Virus record (IMG/VR): IMGVR_UViG_3300027746_000077
Coordinates: 1 to 29,073 of that record
Origin: a virus
Length of the DNA: 29,073 nt
Strand: one strand, 5' to 3'
Below, in pieces: positions 6,958-13,042 of this stretch (positions within the stretch are counted from its first letter, which is position 1; every line of letters begins with the position of its first letter). Made by a program: the position numbers and the translations under genes. Under the pieces are notes generated by a model. The model was not told where the DNA came from. It worked only from the letters and a program-made list of their open reading frames with translations, and searched no databases.

Positions 6958-7361
6958 ATGTTTGTACCATCAATAGTTATGTTAATGCTCTTTATCTCAG
7001 TGCTCAGCTCTTGCCTTTCGATATACCCTCGTTGCTTGCCCTGAGTCTTAAGGTAGAATATCACTGCTGATGTGTTAGGTGCATCCTTAATCGTTACTAC
7101 CTCACCATCATGAGTTAATGCTTGGCGCTCTGCTCCCTCCATCAGCTTGCGTAACTGCTCCTCTGCAAAGTCTAAAGCTACATTCTTAAGTGAGTCTACT
7201 GCTGCCTTGTATTCAGAATCATCATTCATCCAATCGTAATGAGTCTGCCTATGTATTCCAATATCCTCAGCTGACTTAGTTACGTTGCCTAAGTTCTTTG
7301 TAAGTGCCTCATACATAGCAGCTTTTTTTATGGTAAGACTTTGTAAGTTCTCCTCACTCAT
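6954..7361 (-). CDS. terS: Terminase small subunit
   Basis: The protein has 135 residues. Residues 10-55 form a helix-turn-helix DNA-binding region ('KAAMYEALTKNLGNVTKSAE', then 'IGIHRQTHYDWMNDD'). 'ALDFAEEQLRKLMEG' is an oligomerisation-type helix, and the late block 'AVIFYLKTQGKQRGYIERQE' (98-117) is characteristic of Bacteroidetes-phage terminase small subunits. It would recognise the packaging site and recruit the large subunit encoded at 14748-16058 on the other strand. It overlaps both neighbours by 4 bases. The separation from terL is unusual. Confidence 0.8.
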   Translation of the reverse strand: MSEENLQSLTIKKAAMYEALTKNLGNVTKSAEDIGIHRQTHYDWMNDDSEYKAAVDSLKNVALDFAEEQLRKLMEGAERQALTHDGEVVTIKDAPNTSAVIFYLKTQGKQRGYIERQELSTEIKSINITIDGTNI

Positions 7362-7711
7362 GCTAACTTATTCTTGAAATGTGTTATTAACTGCTCCATC
7401 TTACTATCATAGTATTTAGCAAATGTAGTAAATCCTTCGTTATCAGCCTCATAAACTCTAAACATTATACCTCTTAATCTTTGTGATGGCTTCTTAAGTG
7501 TATCTTCTAACTCTGATTTAAGTGACTCAACAGCATCTAACTCTTCTCTTCTGAAGCTCTCATCTTTAAAAGCAAGATATCCGAACTGATTAGCTATTGT
7601 AAATAGTTCACTTGCTTGATTAGGTGTAAGTTCATTTGTTCCAAACGTCAGTTTAAGTGTTTTGTCCTTTCTTGTTGTTACTGCTTCTAATTGTGCTGGT
7701 ATGATAATCAT
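7358..7711 (-). CDS. Hypothetical protein, parent of the fragment at 6404-6640
   Basis: This 117-residue protein is the first gene after the non-coding gap and overlaps the terminase small subunit start by 4 bases. The N-terminal half ('KTLKLTFGTNELTPNQASEL') looks like a beta-sheet plus helix. The C-terminal half contains 'KKPSQRLRGIMFRVYEADNE' and ends in a basic helix 'DSKMEQLITHFKNKLA'. A similar C-terminal pattern occurs in small Bacteroidetes phage proteins; the function is unknown. A role with the terminase is suggested only by adjacency. Confidence 0.65.
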   Translation of the reverse strand: MIIIPAQLEAVTTRKDKTLKLTFGTNELTPNQASELFTIANQFGYLAFKDESFRREELDAVESLKSELEDTLKKPSQRLRGIMFRVYEADNEGFTTFAKYYDSKMEQLITHFKNKLA

Positions 7712-7950
7712 TTTATGTCATTAAATTTATAGTATGTCACTAAATATGCAAAGAAAAGAAAAGAACAAAGAAAACGTGTAAGCACTTTAAAGAAAGAACA
7801 AAAGAAAAAGCTCCCCCAAAAAGATTACTCTCGCCCTTAAAAGGGCAGTTGCACGATCCAAGCATTGATGTATTGCAAGTGTAGTCATTGGTTACTTCGC
7901 TTTGACTTACGAAGGCGGTTTGTGTTCTTATCCAGTTTGTTTCATTTAGT

Positions 7951-8004
7951 TCAAAAAAATAACCCCCAATTGTTTCTAGCCGCCAAGCAAAAACAAAAGG
8001 GGGT
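7951..8004 (-). terminator. Candidate terminator after the sigma-factor operon
   Basis: Read leftward, ACCCCC...GGGGGT forms an imperfect stem-loop that is followed directly by TTATTTTTTTG. This suits rho-independent termination of transcripts coming from 9403-8075. The loop is long (about 20 bases) and contains part of a second inverted repeat, so alternative folding is possible. Confidence 0.45.
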
Positions 8005-8026
8005 AATAAGTTATTACTTGGCTATA

Positions 8027-8034
8027 CAAATATA
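8027..8034 (-). promoter_or_regulatory. Possible leftward -7 element TATATTTG
   Basis: The minus strand carries TATATTTG, a full match to the Bacteroidetes -7 consensus TAnnTTTG. Upstream TTTG boxes lie 12 and 25 bases away, outside the usual spacing, and the candidate terminator lies just downstream. It is weak as a vegetative promoter. Confidence 0.25.
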
Positions 8035-8074
8035 CGTTCGTTGATTCAAAGGTTGCCTTCAAAGTTTTAAGTTT

Positions 8075-8515
8075 CTAATTGTTCAAATCAACATCGACGT
8101 CCTTCATCGATTCAAGAAACGTGTTGATGTCTTTCTTCACGCAAGGCGGACACGTTGAACGCTCATTGAACGCTCCTGTTGCTTTGTCTTTATACGAGTA
8201 AAAGCGAAGCATATCTTTTTGCTCCAAACGTCCCTGCGCTTTCATATCGAGCAAGAATCGTTTGAACTCTATTTGTTCCTCAACTGAAAGAACACCGTCC
8301 CATTTAGATGCAGGACAAGAAGCGAACGCGAGTTTTGCCTTGACTGGCATGACGCAACCGCATAACTTAATTGACTTGCGACGGAATAGAACTTCGGTTT
8401 CTACTTCGTCACCTACTATTAAAGTTCCGCACGACTGCGTTGAAGATTCGAAGAATTTGCAAGCACGACAAATGTCTAACCTGCGTTTGTACTCATTGTG
8501 TTTTGCGAATAACAT
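8075..8515 (-). CDS. Cysteine-rich, probably zinc-binding phage protein
   Basis: The protein has 146 residues and eight cysteines in spaced pairs: C16-x2-C19, C29, C52-x-C54, C67, and C122-x2-C125. The block 'RLDICRACKFFESSTQSCG' followed by 'KLCGCVMPVKAKLAFASCP' is one I know from small proteins in Bacteroidetes phage genomes; its function is not established. The spacing suggests one or two zinc sites. Its start overlaps the end of the sigma-factor gene by 23 bases, so the pair is probably co-translated and a transcription-related role is possible. Confidence 0.65.
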   Translation of the reverse strand: MLFAKHNEYKRRLDICRACKFFESSTQSCGTLIVGDEVETEVLFRRKSIKLCGCVMPVKAKLAFASCPASKWDGVLSVEEQIEFKRFLLDMKAQGRLEQKDMLRFYSYKDKATGAFNERSTCPPCVKKDINTFLESMKDVDVDLNN

Positions 8516-8996
8516 TTGCTCTTATTTTTTGTTTGATATTATCAATGGTTCGATAAAGGAAGGGGGTAGGTATTCCCGTCTGTTTAGATAGTTCACGATA
8601 GGTAAAATCTTCAAGTATGTATTCCTGAAAGATTAACCGTTCAAACTCGCTCAGTCGACTAATTAGAATGTCCAGTTGCTCGTTTGTCATTCGTGCGCCT
8701 AACCAAGTCTTGTCAACTTCGTGAGCGTAGTCTTTAAAGTCGCGTCGGTTTCTGTTCCACGCTATCGTCTGTTTGTAGAATGGCGACGTTGGACTGTTAA
8801 CTGACAAATACATAACGCGAATAAGATAGAACTCAAAGTCGCCTGTATCAATTAATTTCTCAATGTGTTTACTACCAAACATAGAAAGCAAAGAGTCGTG
8901 CAAAAGATCCTCGTAAAATGGTTCTTTACGAGCAATGCTGTATGCTAACTCTTTGAAGTGCTTATACCGCCCTTCTATGTAATGGTCAAGTTTCAC
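8493..8996 (-). CDS. Sigma-70-family RNA polymerase sigma-like factor
   Basis: The protein has 167 residues, the size of a minimal two-domain sigma factor. Residues 14-60 ('HFKELAYSIARKEPFYEDLL' then 'HDSLLSMF') resemble region 2, with the 'YEDLLHDSLL' helix seen in ECF-like and phage sigma factors. Residues 112-158 resemble region 4: 'LSEFERLIFQEYILEDFTYR', then 'ELSKQTGIP', a helix-turn-helix. It lies between the VRR-NUC gene and the Cys-rich gene, just upstream of the late leftward operon. It probably redirects host RNA polymerase to late promoters; the target promoter is not identified. Confidence 0.7.
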   Translation of the reverse strand: MKLDHYIEGRYKHFKELAYSIARKEPFYEDLLHDSLLSMFGSKHIEKLIDTGDFEFYLIRVMYLSVNSPTSPFYKQTIAWNRNRRDFKDYAHEVDKTWLGARMTNEQLDILISRLSEFERLIFQEYILEDFTYRELSKQTGIPTPFLYRTIDNIKQKIRANVIRKTQ

Positions 8997-9403
8997 TCAT
9001 TAAAGTATTCGTCTATTATCTTAATTGCTTCCTCGCTACCTTTACAAATATAAGACGCATAGCCTCTGTTTCTTAATTGTTCTTGCCATGACTTCTGCTC
9101 AGGCGACGCAACACCCCCTTTCTCTTTCTTCATCTCAATGGCAAGACCGAAGAACGATCCGCGTGGTTCGTAAATAAAGAGGTCGGGAAACCCTTTCACA
9201 TATCCAGTACGTTTCATCTTGATCGCTTGCAAGTAACTTGTCCTCATTCCGCCCGCTGAAGCACAATAAAGCGCGTCTGGTTGTGATAAACGTAGGTACT
9301 TTATTACTATTTCTTGTTGATTCGCTTCGCTTTCAGGTGCAATTTTACGCTTTACAATACTTTTTTTGTAACTTTTTTTATATGTCTTAACGTTCATTTT
9401 CAA
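8993..9403 (-). CDS. VRR-NUC domain nuclease
   Basis: The protein has 136 residues: a Lys-rich N-terminal tail (1-20), then a complete VRR-NUC fold of the PD-(D/E)xK type. Active-site candidates are E26 in the first helix, D74 in 'GFPDLFIYEP', and E90-x-K92 in 'LAIEMKKEKG'. The Q103 region 'SPEQKSWQEQL' and 'GYASYICKGSEEAIKII' complete the pattern. Such small phage enzymes are often structure-specific nucleases. It is the first gene of the leftward unit, diverging from the early unit, which suggests early or middle expression and a role in DNA replication, recombination or processing. Confidence 0.85.
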   Translation of the reverse strand: MKMNVKTYKKSYKKSIVKRKIAPESEANQQEIVIKYLRLSQPDALYCASAGGMRTSYLQAIKMKRTGYVKGFPDLFIYEPRGSFFGLAIEMKKEKGGVASPEQKSWQEQLRNRGYASYICKGSEEAIKIIDEYFNE

Positions 9404-9515
9404 TCATTTACAAATTATTTTCAATTTATTTTCAGTTTGAGTGTTGGATATTACAAAAGTTAGCATAGATTTGTACTCAACAAACAAACACAATCAAAGA
9501 TAAACAAAAACAACT
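9404..9515. promoter_or_regulatory. Divergent control region between the leftward and rightward units
   Basis: These 112 A/T-rich bases separate the nuclease gene from the rightward early genes. A strong rightward promoter lies at 9444-9473. The leftward side has A/T-rich tracts and an imperfect ATAATTTG, but I cannot place a convincing leftward promoter. I found no operator palindrome by eye. Confidence 0.5.
9444..9473 (+). promoter_or_regulatory. Bacteroidetes-type early promoter
   Basis: TTG at 9444-9446 and TAGATTTG at 9466-9473 are separated by 19 bases. This matches the -33 TTG / -7 TAnnTTTG consensus of Bacteroidetes primary sigma factor. The first rightward start codon lies 43 bases downstream after an A-rich leader. 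It would be read by host polymerase immediately after infection. Confidence 0.7.
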
Positions 9516-9629
9516 ATGAAAAAACAACTACTCTACATCGCGATACTATTCGCAGGAATGTTAATCGCAGGAACGATTGACGAACAAACAAGACAACTAG
9601 AACAAACCCCAAACCACACAACAAAATGA
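9516..9629 (+). CDS. Small membrane peptide (37 aa)
   Basis: It begins MKKQLLYIAILFAGMLIAGT: two lysines then a hydrophobic helix, followed by a polar Gln/Thr-rich tail. It is the first gene after the early promoter, and its TGA overlaps the next ATG (AATGA). It could be an inner-membrane early peptide, for example for host takeover or superinfection exclusion, but the function is unknown. Confidence 0.55.
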   Translation: MKKQLLYIAILFAGMLIAGTIDEQTRQLEQTPNHTTK

Positions 9630-9796
9630 AAGTAGAATTAATCGAAGAAGTAAAGTACAACGAAACAATTTATTGGGTTAAAGTTGACGGACTTTACGTT
9701 GCAAACAAAAAGACATACGAAGAAGCCAAAGAAGAATTTGATAAGGCTGCTACGTTTATTCCAACAATAACAATCTTAGAAACAAAAGAAATCTAA
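9626..9796 (+). CDS. Small hypothetical early protein (56 aa)
   Basis: It starts MKVELIEEVKYNETIYWVKV and continues 'DGLYVANKKTYEEAKEEFDK', ending 'TITILETKEI'. The pattern of two beta-strands ('YWVKVDGLYV'), an acidic helix and a further strand is typical of tiny Bacteroidetes phage proteins of unknown function. Start and stop are coupled to the preceding gene. Confidence 0.65.
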   Translation: MKVELIEEVKYNETIYWVKVDGLYVANKKTYEEAKEEFDKAATFIPTITILETKEI

Positions 9797-9809
9797 AATC
9801 AAAAACAAA

Positions 9810-10034
9810 ATGAACAATGAAAACAAATGCAAAACTCCACTTCTATTTCCAGAAGACATCAATGAAATTCAAGAAGCTATTATTGTCGCCCAAAATTATT
9901 GGGGTGATAAGAGAAATGGAACATTGGATTGGGATTCGTATTGTGCGTTCCGAATTGACAAACTTGAACGAGTATTCAAGCACCTTGTTACAACGCATTG
10001 GAAAGAACTACCAAGCCCAACAAAAGAAATCTAA
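9810..10034 (+). CDS. Small hypothetical early protein (74 aa)
   Basis: The protein has a helical centre: 'EDINEIQEAIIVAQNYWGDK', then 'LDWDSYCAFRIDKLERVFKH'. The A-rich leader 'AATCAAAAACAAAATG' fits this host group. I chose this frame over an overlapping +1 frame (from 9817) because only this one has coherent helices and balanced composition. The C-terminus may be affected by a frameshift, since the other frame stays open to 10170. Function unknown. Confidence 0.55.
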   Translation: MNNENKCKTPLLFPEDINEIQEAIIVAQNYWGDKRNGTLDWDSYCAFRIDKLERVFKHLVTTHWKELPSPTKEI

Positions 10035-10182
10035 CTTTGTTTGCGTTTCTTCGTCAGCGTCTGCTTACAACCTAACTCACAATGAGATAAGCGCCAACAT
10101 TGAGAAACATCAAAAACTTTCAGAAGCACGTTGGAACGACAACTTAATTGAATACATTTGTAACCACTAAAATCAAATAACT

Positions 10183-10473
10183 ATGTACTGTCCTAAAATC
10201 ACTTACTGCTTTAGCGACGAAGATATCTCTGCGCTGAACGAAAGAATCAAAGCCATTGCAAACAATTACAACGACGACCAAACAGGTTGGTTCGAAGTAG
10301 ACCAAGAACAAAACCTCGTGTTCATCGATGACCTCGACAATATGTACACAATCAGTTTGCGCGGTCGCTTCTGGAAGAACGACGATCCTGAGTTCGACTT
10401 GGACTACGTCACGTTAGAAAAGGACGGTGTTTCGTTTAGCTTCGACGTAAACATTTTCGACGATCATATCTAA
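10183..10473 (+). CDS. Acidic hypothetical early protein (96 aa)
   Basis: It starts MYCPKITYCFSDEDISALNE and contains 'YNDDQTGWFEVDQEQNLVFI' and a C-terminal beta-rich acidic tail 'FSFDVNIFDDHI'. The net charge is strongly negative, as in DNA-mimic or inhibitor proteins, but many small phage proteins are acidic and no family is recognised. The start follows the leader CTAAAATCAAATAACTATG. Its stop overlaps the next ATG (TAATG). Confidence 0.65.
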   Translation: MYCPKITYCFSDEDISALNERIKAIANNYNDDQTGWFEVDQEQNLVFIDDLDNMYTISLRGRFWKNDDPEFDLDYVTLEKDGVSFSFDVNIFDDHI

Positions 10474-11267
10474 TGGGTTATTTCAAACGCATCAACGAAC
10501 AGTCTGACCTTCACGAAAGTCAGGAAAGACACATTCAAGCCGATTACGAACTGGCTATAAAGTTCGAAGAATACTTAAATCAATTCAATAACAACAAAAT
10601 AAACAACAACAACATGAGCATCATTGCACAACAAACAAACAACGGCAGCGGTGGACAAATAGTCCCTGCTGGAACACACGTAGCACGCTGCTACCAAATC
10701 ATTCACATCGGCACTATTGTCGACACCTTTCAAGGTGAGGAGAAGCTGGTAAACAAAGTTCGCTTGGTATTCGAACTGCCTCTCGAATTAGCCGACTTCG
10801 GTAAAGGTGAACAACCATTTTCAATCGGTCGTGACTTTACTCTTTCAATGCACGAAAAGAGCGGATTGAGAGCGTTCGTTCAGGGTTGGTTAGGCAAAGC
10901 ATTTAGCGACGCAGAAGCTAACAAATTCGATATCGCAACGCTGTTAGGTAAGGAAGGAATGGTTAACGTCATGCACCGCACCGCAAACACAGGCAGAACA
11001 TACGCAGATATCAAAAGTGCTTCGCCACTTGTCAAGGGAATGATTTGCCCACCATTGGTTAACTCTGCTTTCCTTTTGGACTACGACAGCGAAGACTTTG
11101 ACCTTCGATTCAAGATGTTACCAGAGTGGTTGCAGAACAAGGTCAGCACATCTGCTGAATTTAGCAACCGATTAGACCGCGCTGCGGATCAGATGAACAA
11201 GGCGAAACAGATGCTTGAAAAAAGCGGTTTAGTTTCTACTGACGAAACAGACGATATGCCATTCTAA
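10473..11267 (+). CDS. DUF669-like putative single-stranded DNA-binding protein
   Basis: The frame has 264 codons. From the internal ATG at 10614 (MSIIAQQTNNGSGGQIVPAG) it matches a familiar Bacteroidetes-phage protein: 'HVARCYQIIHIGTI', then 'FSIGRDFTLSMHEKSGLRAF', 'GWLGKAFSDAEA', 'FDIATLLGKEGMVNV' and an acidic tip 'DETDDMPF', as in single-strand-binding proteins. The first 47 codons (from 10473) are unlike that family and end in an Asn-rich run that looks like an A-rich leader. Either a small upstream gene has lost its stop, or translation starts at 10614. It probably coats DNA in replication or recombination. Confidence 0.7.
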   Translation: MGYFKRINEQSDLHESQERHIQADYELAIKFEEYLNQFNNNKINNNNMSIIAQQTNNGSGGQIVPAGTHVARCYQIIHIGTIVDTFQGEEKLVNKVRLVFELPLELADFGKGEQPFSIGRDFTLSMHEKSGLRAFVQGWLGKAFSDAEANKFDIATLLGKEGMVNVMHRTANTGRTYADIKSASPLVKGMICPPLVNSAFLLDYDSEDFDLRFKMLPEWLQNKVSTSAEFSNRLDRAADQMNKAKQMLEKSGLVSTDETDDMPF

Positions 11268-11274
11268 ATAATAC

Positions 11275-11305
11275 GAGAGGGTTGAAATATACCCTCTCTA
11301 ATTTT
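11275..11305 (+). terminator. Hairpin after the DUF669-like gene
   Basis: GAGAGGGT-TGAAATAT-ACCCTCTC gives a perfect 8-bp stem, followed by TAATTTTAAC. It lies 8 bases after the stop codon at 11267. The U-tract is modest, so it may attenuate rather than stop transcription and so set a higher level for the upstream single-strand-binding-type protein. Confidence 0.6.
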
Positions 11306-11330
11306 AACTTAATAAATCAAAACCAACAAA

Positions 11331-11633
11331 ATGAAAAAATTAGTAACACTTGAAAAGAGAATCACTCAAATGCTGACAAACAACAGTTCATTAAGAACTA
11401 ACAACAGAAAACTTTGTCTTGCTATTTGGAAAAAGGAAGCAAAAGAAAAAAAACTTGACTCTCCATTTTTTGTAGATTTTGTAGAAAATTATGGACGCGG
11501 TTCATTGACAAACGCTGACAATATCACACGTATCGCACGATTGGTCAAGCAATACAATCCAGAGTTACGCGGAACGAATGACAAAGACAACAAGAAGAAA
11601 GCGCAACTAATCAAACCACTATTAAAGAAATGA
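11331..11633 (+). CDS. Basic hypothetical early protein (100 aa)
   Basis: It is rich in Lys, Arg and Asn. 'LEKRITQMLTNNSSLRTNNR' followed by 'KLCLAIWKKEAKEKKLDSPF' and a 'NADNITRIARLVKQYNPELR' helix resembles the winged-helix or HTH-like early proteins of Bacteroidetes phages ('LR.s...L...iw...g' pattern). DNA binding is plausible from charge and helix layout but unproven. Its stop overlaps the next start (AATGA). Confidence 0.6.
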   Translation: MKKLVTLEKRITQMLTNNSSLRTNNRKLCLAIWKKEAKEKKLDSPFFVDFVENYGRGSLTNADNITRIARLVKQYNPELRGTNDKDNKKKAQLIKPLLKK

Positions 11634-11869
11634 ACAAGCAAATCTATTCAACTCCCTTTGGTCGCTTAGTCAAGATTAACTTCAAGACGCTGACTAACTT
11701 CAAAGCAGCGTTACGCATCAGCGATCCAACGGCACGTCTTTACGTCGCACACCCAGAGCGAATGAGAATCAAAGACTTCAACAACATTTGCTTACACACA
11801 GGATTGTCACGCGAAGAAGTATTCAGCACCTTTACACCTACCAAACTAATCAACGAAGAAAATGACTAA
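11630..11869 (+). CDS. Small putative HTH-type protein (79 aa)
   Basis: The order of helices in 'FKAALRISDPTARLYVAHPE' and 'IKDFNNICLHTGLSREEVFS' suggests a Cro/CI-like helix-turn-helix, with 'LHTGLSREEVF' in the place of the final recognition/stabilising helices. It is coupled at both ends by short overlaps. It could regulate the early unit. The assignment comes from pattern, not a strong family signature. Confidence 0.5.
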   Translation: MNKQIYSTPFGRLVKINFKTLTNFKAALRISDPTARLYVAHPERMRIKDFNNICLHTGLSREEVFSTFTPTKLINEEND

Positions 11870-12395
11870 CGAACAGATAAGAAACGAAGTCCTTGACATG
11901 ATACCATTCAGACACATGGAACGCTTCGAGTTATTGTGGACGATGATTACTCCACGCTACGAAAGATTAACGAGTGAACAAATTGAAATGCAAAAGCAAA
12001 TGGAAAACGAACGAGATATGTTTTGGTCGGCTCTGGAAGATGTGACGTGTTCAGTCTTGGGAGTTCCTTCACAGGCATTGTATAAGACAACAAGGAAACG
12101 TGAGATAGTAACCGCACGACAAATTATATTCTTTATCATTCGTCCTTGTTACGTTCTCTCACTTCAAAACGTAGGTGACCGATACAAGAAAGACCACGCT
12201 ACTATTCTGCACGGAATTAAACAAGCAAGCGCACAGGTTGAGTGGGATAAATACTACCGAGCCAACGTGGAAAGAATTTGTTTTATACTAAATGAAATGG
12301 GTTATGCTAAACCAATGACTTTTTTTACTAAATTTGTCGAACACGTTGAGCATCAAAAGACACTCAGCGCAAAAAGAAAATCTAAAATCAAATAA
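11862..12395 (+). CDS. DnaA domain IV-like DNA-binding protein
   Basis: The protein has 177 residues. Residues 58-125 reproduce the DnaA C-terminal domain: 'LEDVTCSVLGVPSQALYK', 'RKREIVTARQIIFFI' (basic loop plus helix), 'SLQNVGDRYKKDHATILHGI', where 'DHAT' equals the 'DHST' signature that contacts DnaA boxes. There is no AAA+ ATPase domain. Helical arms flank the domain. It probably recognises a phage origin or competes for host DnaA sites; such orphan domains occur in phage replication modules. It overlaps the preceding gene by 8 bases. Confidence 0.75.
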   Translation: MTNEQIRNEVLDMIPFRHMERFELLWTMITPRYERLTSEQIEMQKQMENERDMFWSALEDVTCSVLGVPSQALYKTTRKREIVTARQIIFFIIRPCYVLSLQNVGDRYKKDHATILHGIKQASAQVEWDKYYRANVERICFILNEMGYAKPMTFFTKFVEHVEHQKTLSAKRKSKIK

Positions 12396-12403
12396 CTAAA
12401 ACA

Positions 12404-12607
12404 ATGAAAAGTGAACTAATTTTTTGTCCTAACTGCGAAAGCAAAGAACTTGGAGAACGAGTTGATGAAGTATTGCGCGACCAACAGCTTGAAGATTGGG
12501 ACACCGCATACGAACACGTCGACGACGAAGGTGAAATTAAAACGTGTTTCGATTGTCAAGAATGGGACGACGCAGACGACGACGCAAAAGGCGAAGGGTG
12601 GGATTAA
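12404..12607 (+). CDS. Small acidic zinc-ribbon-like protein (67 aa)
   Basis: Two CxxC pairs (C8-x2-C11 in 'FCPNCES' and C48-x2-C51 in 'TCFDCQEW') frame an acidic middle, the classic arrangement of a short zinc ribbon. The C-terminus is almost entirely Asp, Glu, Lys and Gly. Zinc binding is likely. Partner and role are unknown. Confidence 0.65.
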   Translation: MKSELIFCPNCESKELGERVDEVLRDQQLEDWDTAYEHVDDEGEIKTCFDCQEWDDADDDAKGEGWD

Positions 12608-12619
12608 ATAAAAACTAAA

Positions 12620-12763
12620 ATGATGGAAACAATAGGTAGTGTTTTATTATGTATGCTAATGTGCATATCCATATTCTTTCTAATCTACATTGCTGTATGG
12701 ACTCCTAAACAGAAGATGAAAGGTCATGCAGGTAGAGGTAAATGTAAATGTTGTAAAAACTAA
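12620..12763 (+). CDS. Small single-pass membrane protein with Cys-rich tail (47 aa)
   Basis: It begins MMETIGSVLLCMLMCISIFF, giving one hydrophobic helix (about 5-27), then a basic tail ending 'GRGKCKCCKN'. The frame is coupled by position to its neighbours (12 bases after the previous stop, 5 before the next start). Base composition is more A/T-rich than the genes before it. Function unknown; it may act with the next membrane protein. Confidence 0.5.
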   Translation: MMETIGSVLLCMLMCISIFFLIYIAVWTPKQKMKGHAGRGKCKCCKN

Positions 12764-12768
12764 AAGTT

Positions 12769-13029
12769 ATGAAAAAATTTAAAGAAGCCTTATTACTATT
12801 TTGTATTCAAATAGTAAGCTACTCACTACTTTGTATAAATTATAGAGCAGTAGCTAACACAGACTACCACGAAGCAGCTGTAACTGATTTTATGTTAGCT
12901 TCACTCTCGTTTTTTATCATTAGAAAAATTGCAAGAAGTGAAGATGCATTGCATCAATGGGTTGGTTATGTATTAGGATCGGTATGCGGAAGCTACTTAG
13001 GAATATATTCATCAACCTTATTAAACTAA
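12769..13029 (+). CDS. Small multi-pass membrane protein (86 aa)
   Basis: Three hydrophobic segments are visible: about 5-24, 38-55 ('FMLASLSFFIIRKIA') and 63-80 ('WVGYVLGSVCGSYLGI'). The motif 'INYRAVANTDYHEAAVTDF' plus 'SEDALHQWVGYVLGS' is one I have seen repeatedly in Bacteroidetes phages, where it is annotated only as hypothetical. It is not beside the lysis genes, so a holin role is less likely than an early membrane function. Confidence 0.65.
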   Translation: MKKFKEALLLFCIQIVSYSLLCINYRAVANTDYHEAAVTDFMLASLSFFIIRKIARSEDALHQWVGYVLGSVCGSYLGIYSSTLLN

Positions 13030-13042
13030 AAACTAAATAACT

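Larger units (their letters stand above)
7712..8074. other. Non-coding, hairpin-rich gap between the sigma operon and the terS operon
   Basis: No convincing gene occurs in these 363 bases; the longest leftward frame with an ATG is only 33 codons and ends in a poly-Leu/Phe run. The stretch holds a CCCCC/GGGGG inverted repeat (7962-8004), an interleaved repeat GCCAAG...CTTGGC (7982-8022) around a TAATAA-G-TTATTA palindrome (8004-8016), and a GCCC-TTAAAA-GGGC hairpin (7833-7846). A purine-rich tract lies at 7741-7810. It lies one gene upstream of terS, so it may contain leader, terminator or packaging-site DNA. Confidence 0.6.

Noticed and set aside
7760-7890. A 33-codon leftward ORF in the non-coding gap
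   Set aside because: It ends in a Leu/Phe-rich run from a low-complexity T-rich tract, spans a hairpin, and has no family resemblance.
7820-8040. A tRNA gene in the non-coding gap
   Set aside because: No T-loop GTTCRA sequence or cloverleaf with a 7-bp acceptor stem could be built on either strand.
9817-10170. A 117-residue alternative frame overlapping the 74-residue gene
   Set aside because: Its first two thirds are an antisense-like, Lys/Ile-rich translation of the better frame. Only the C-terminal part looks coding; this is reported as a finding instead.
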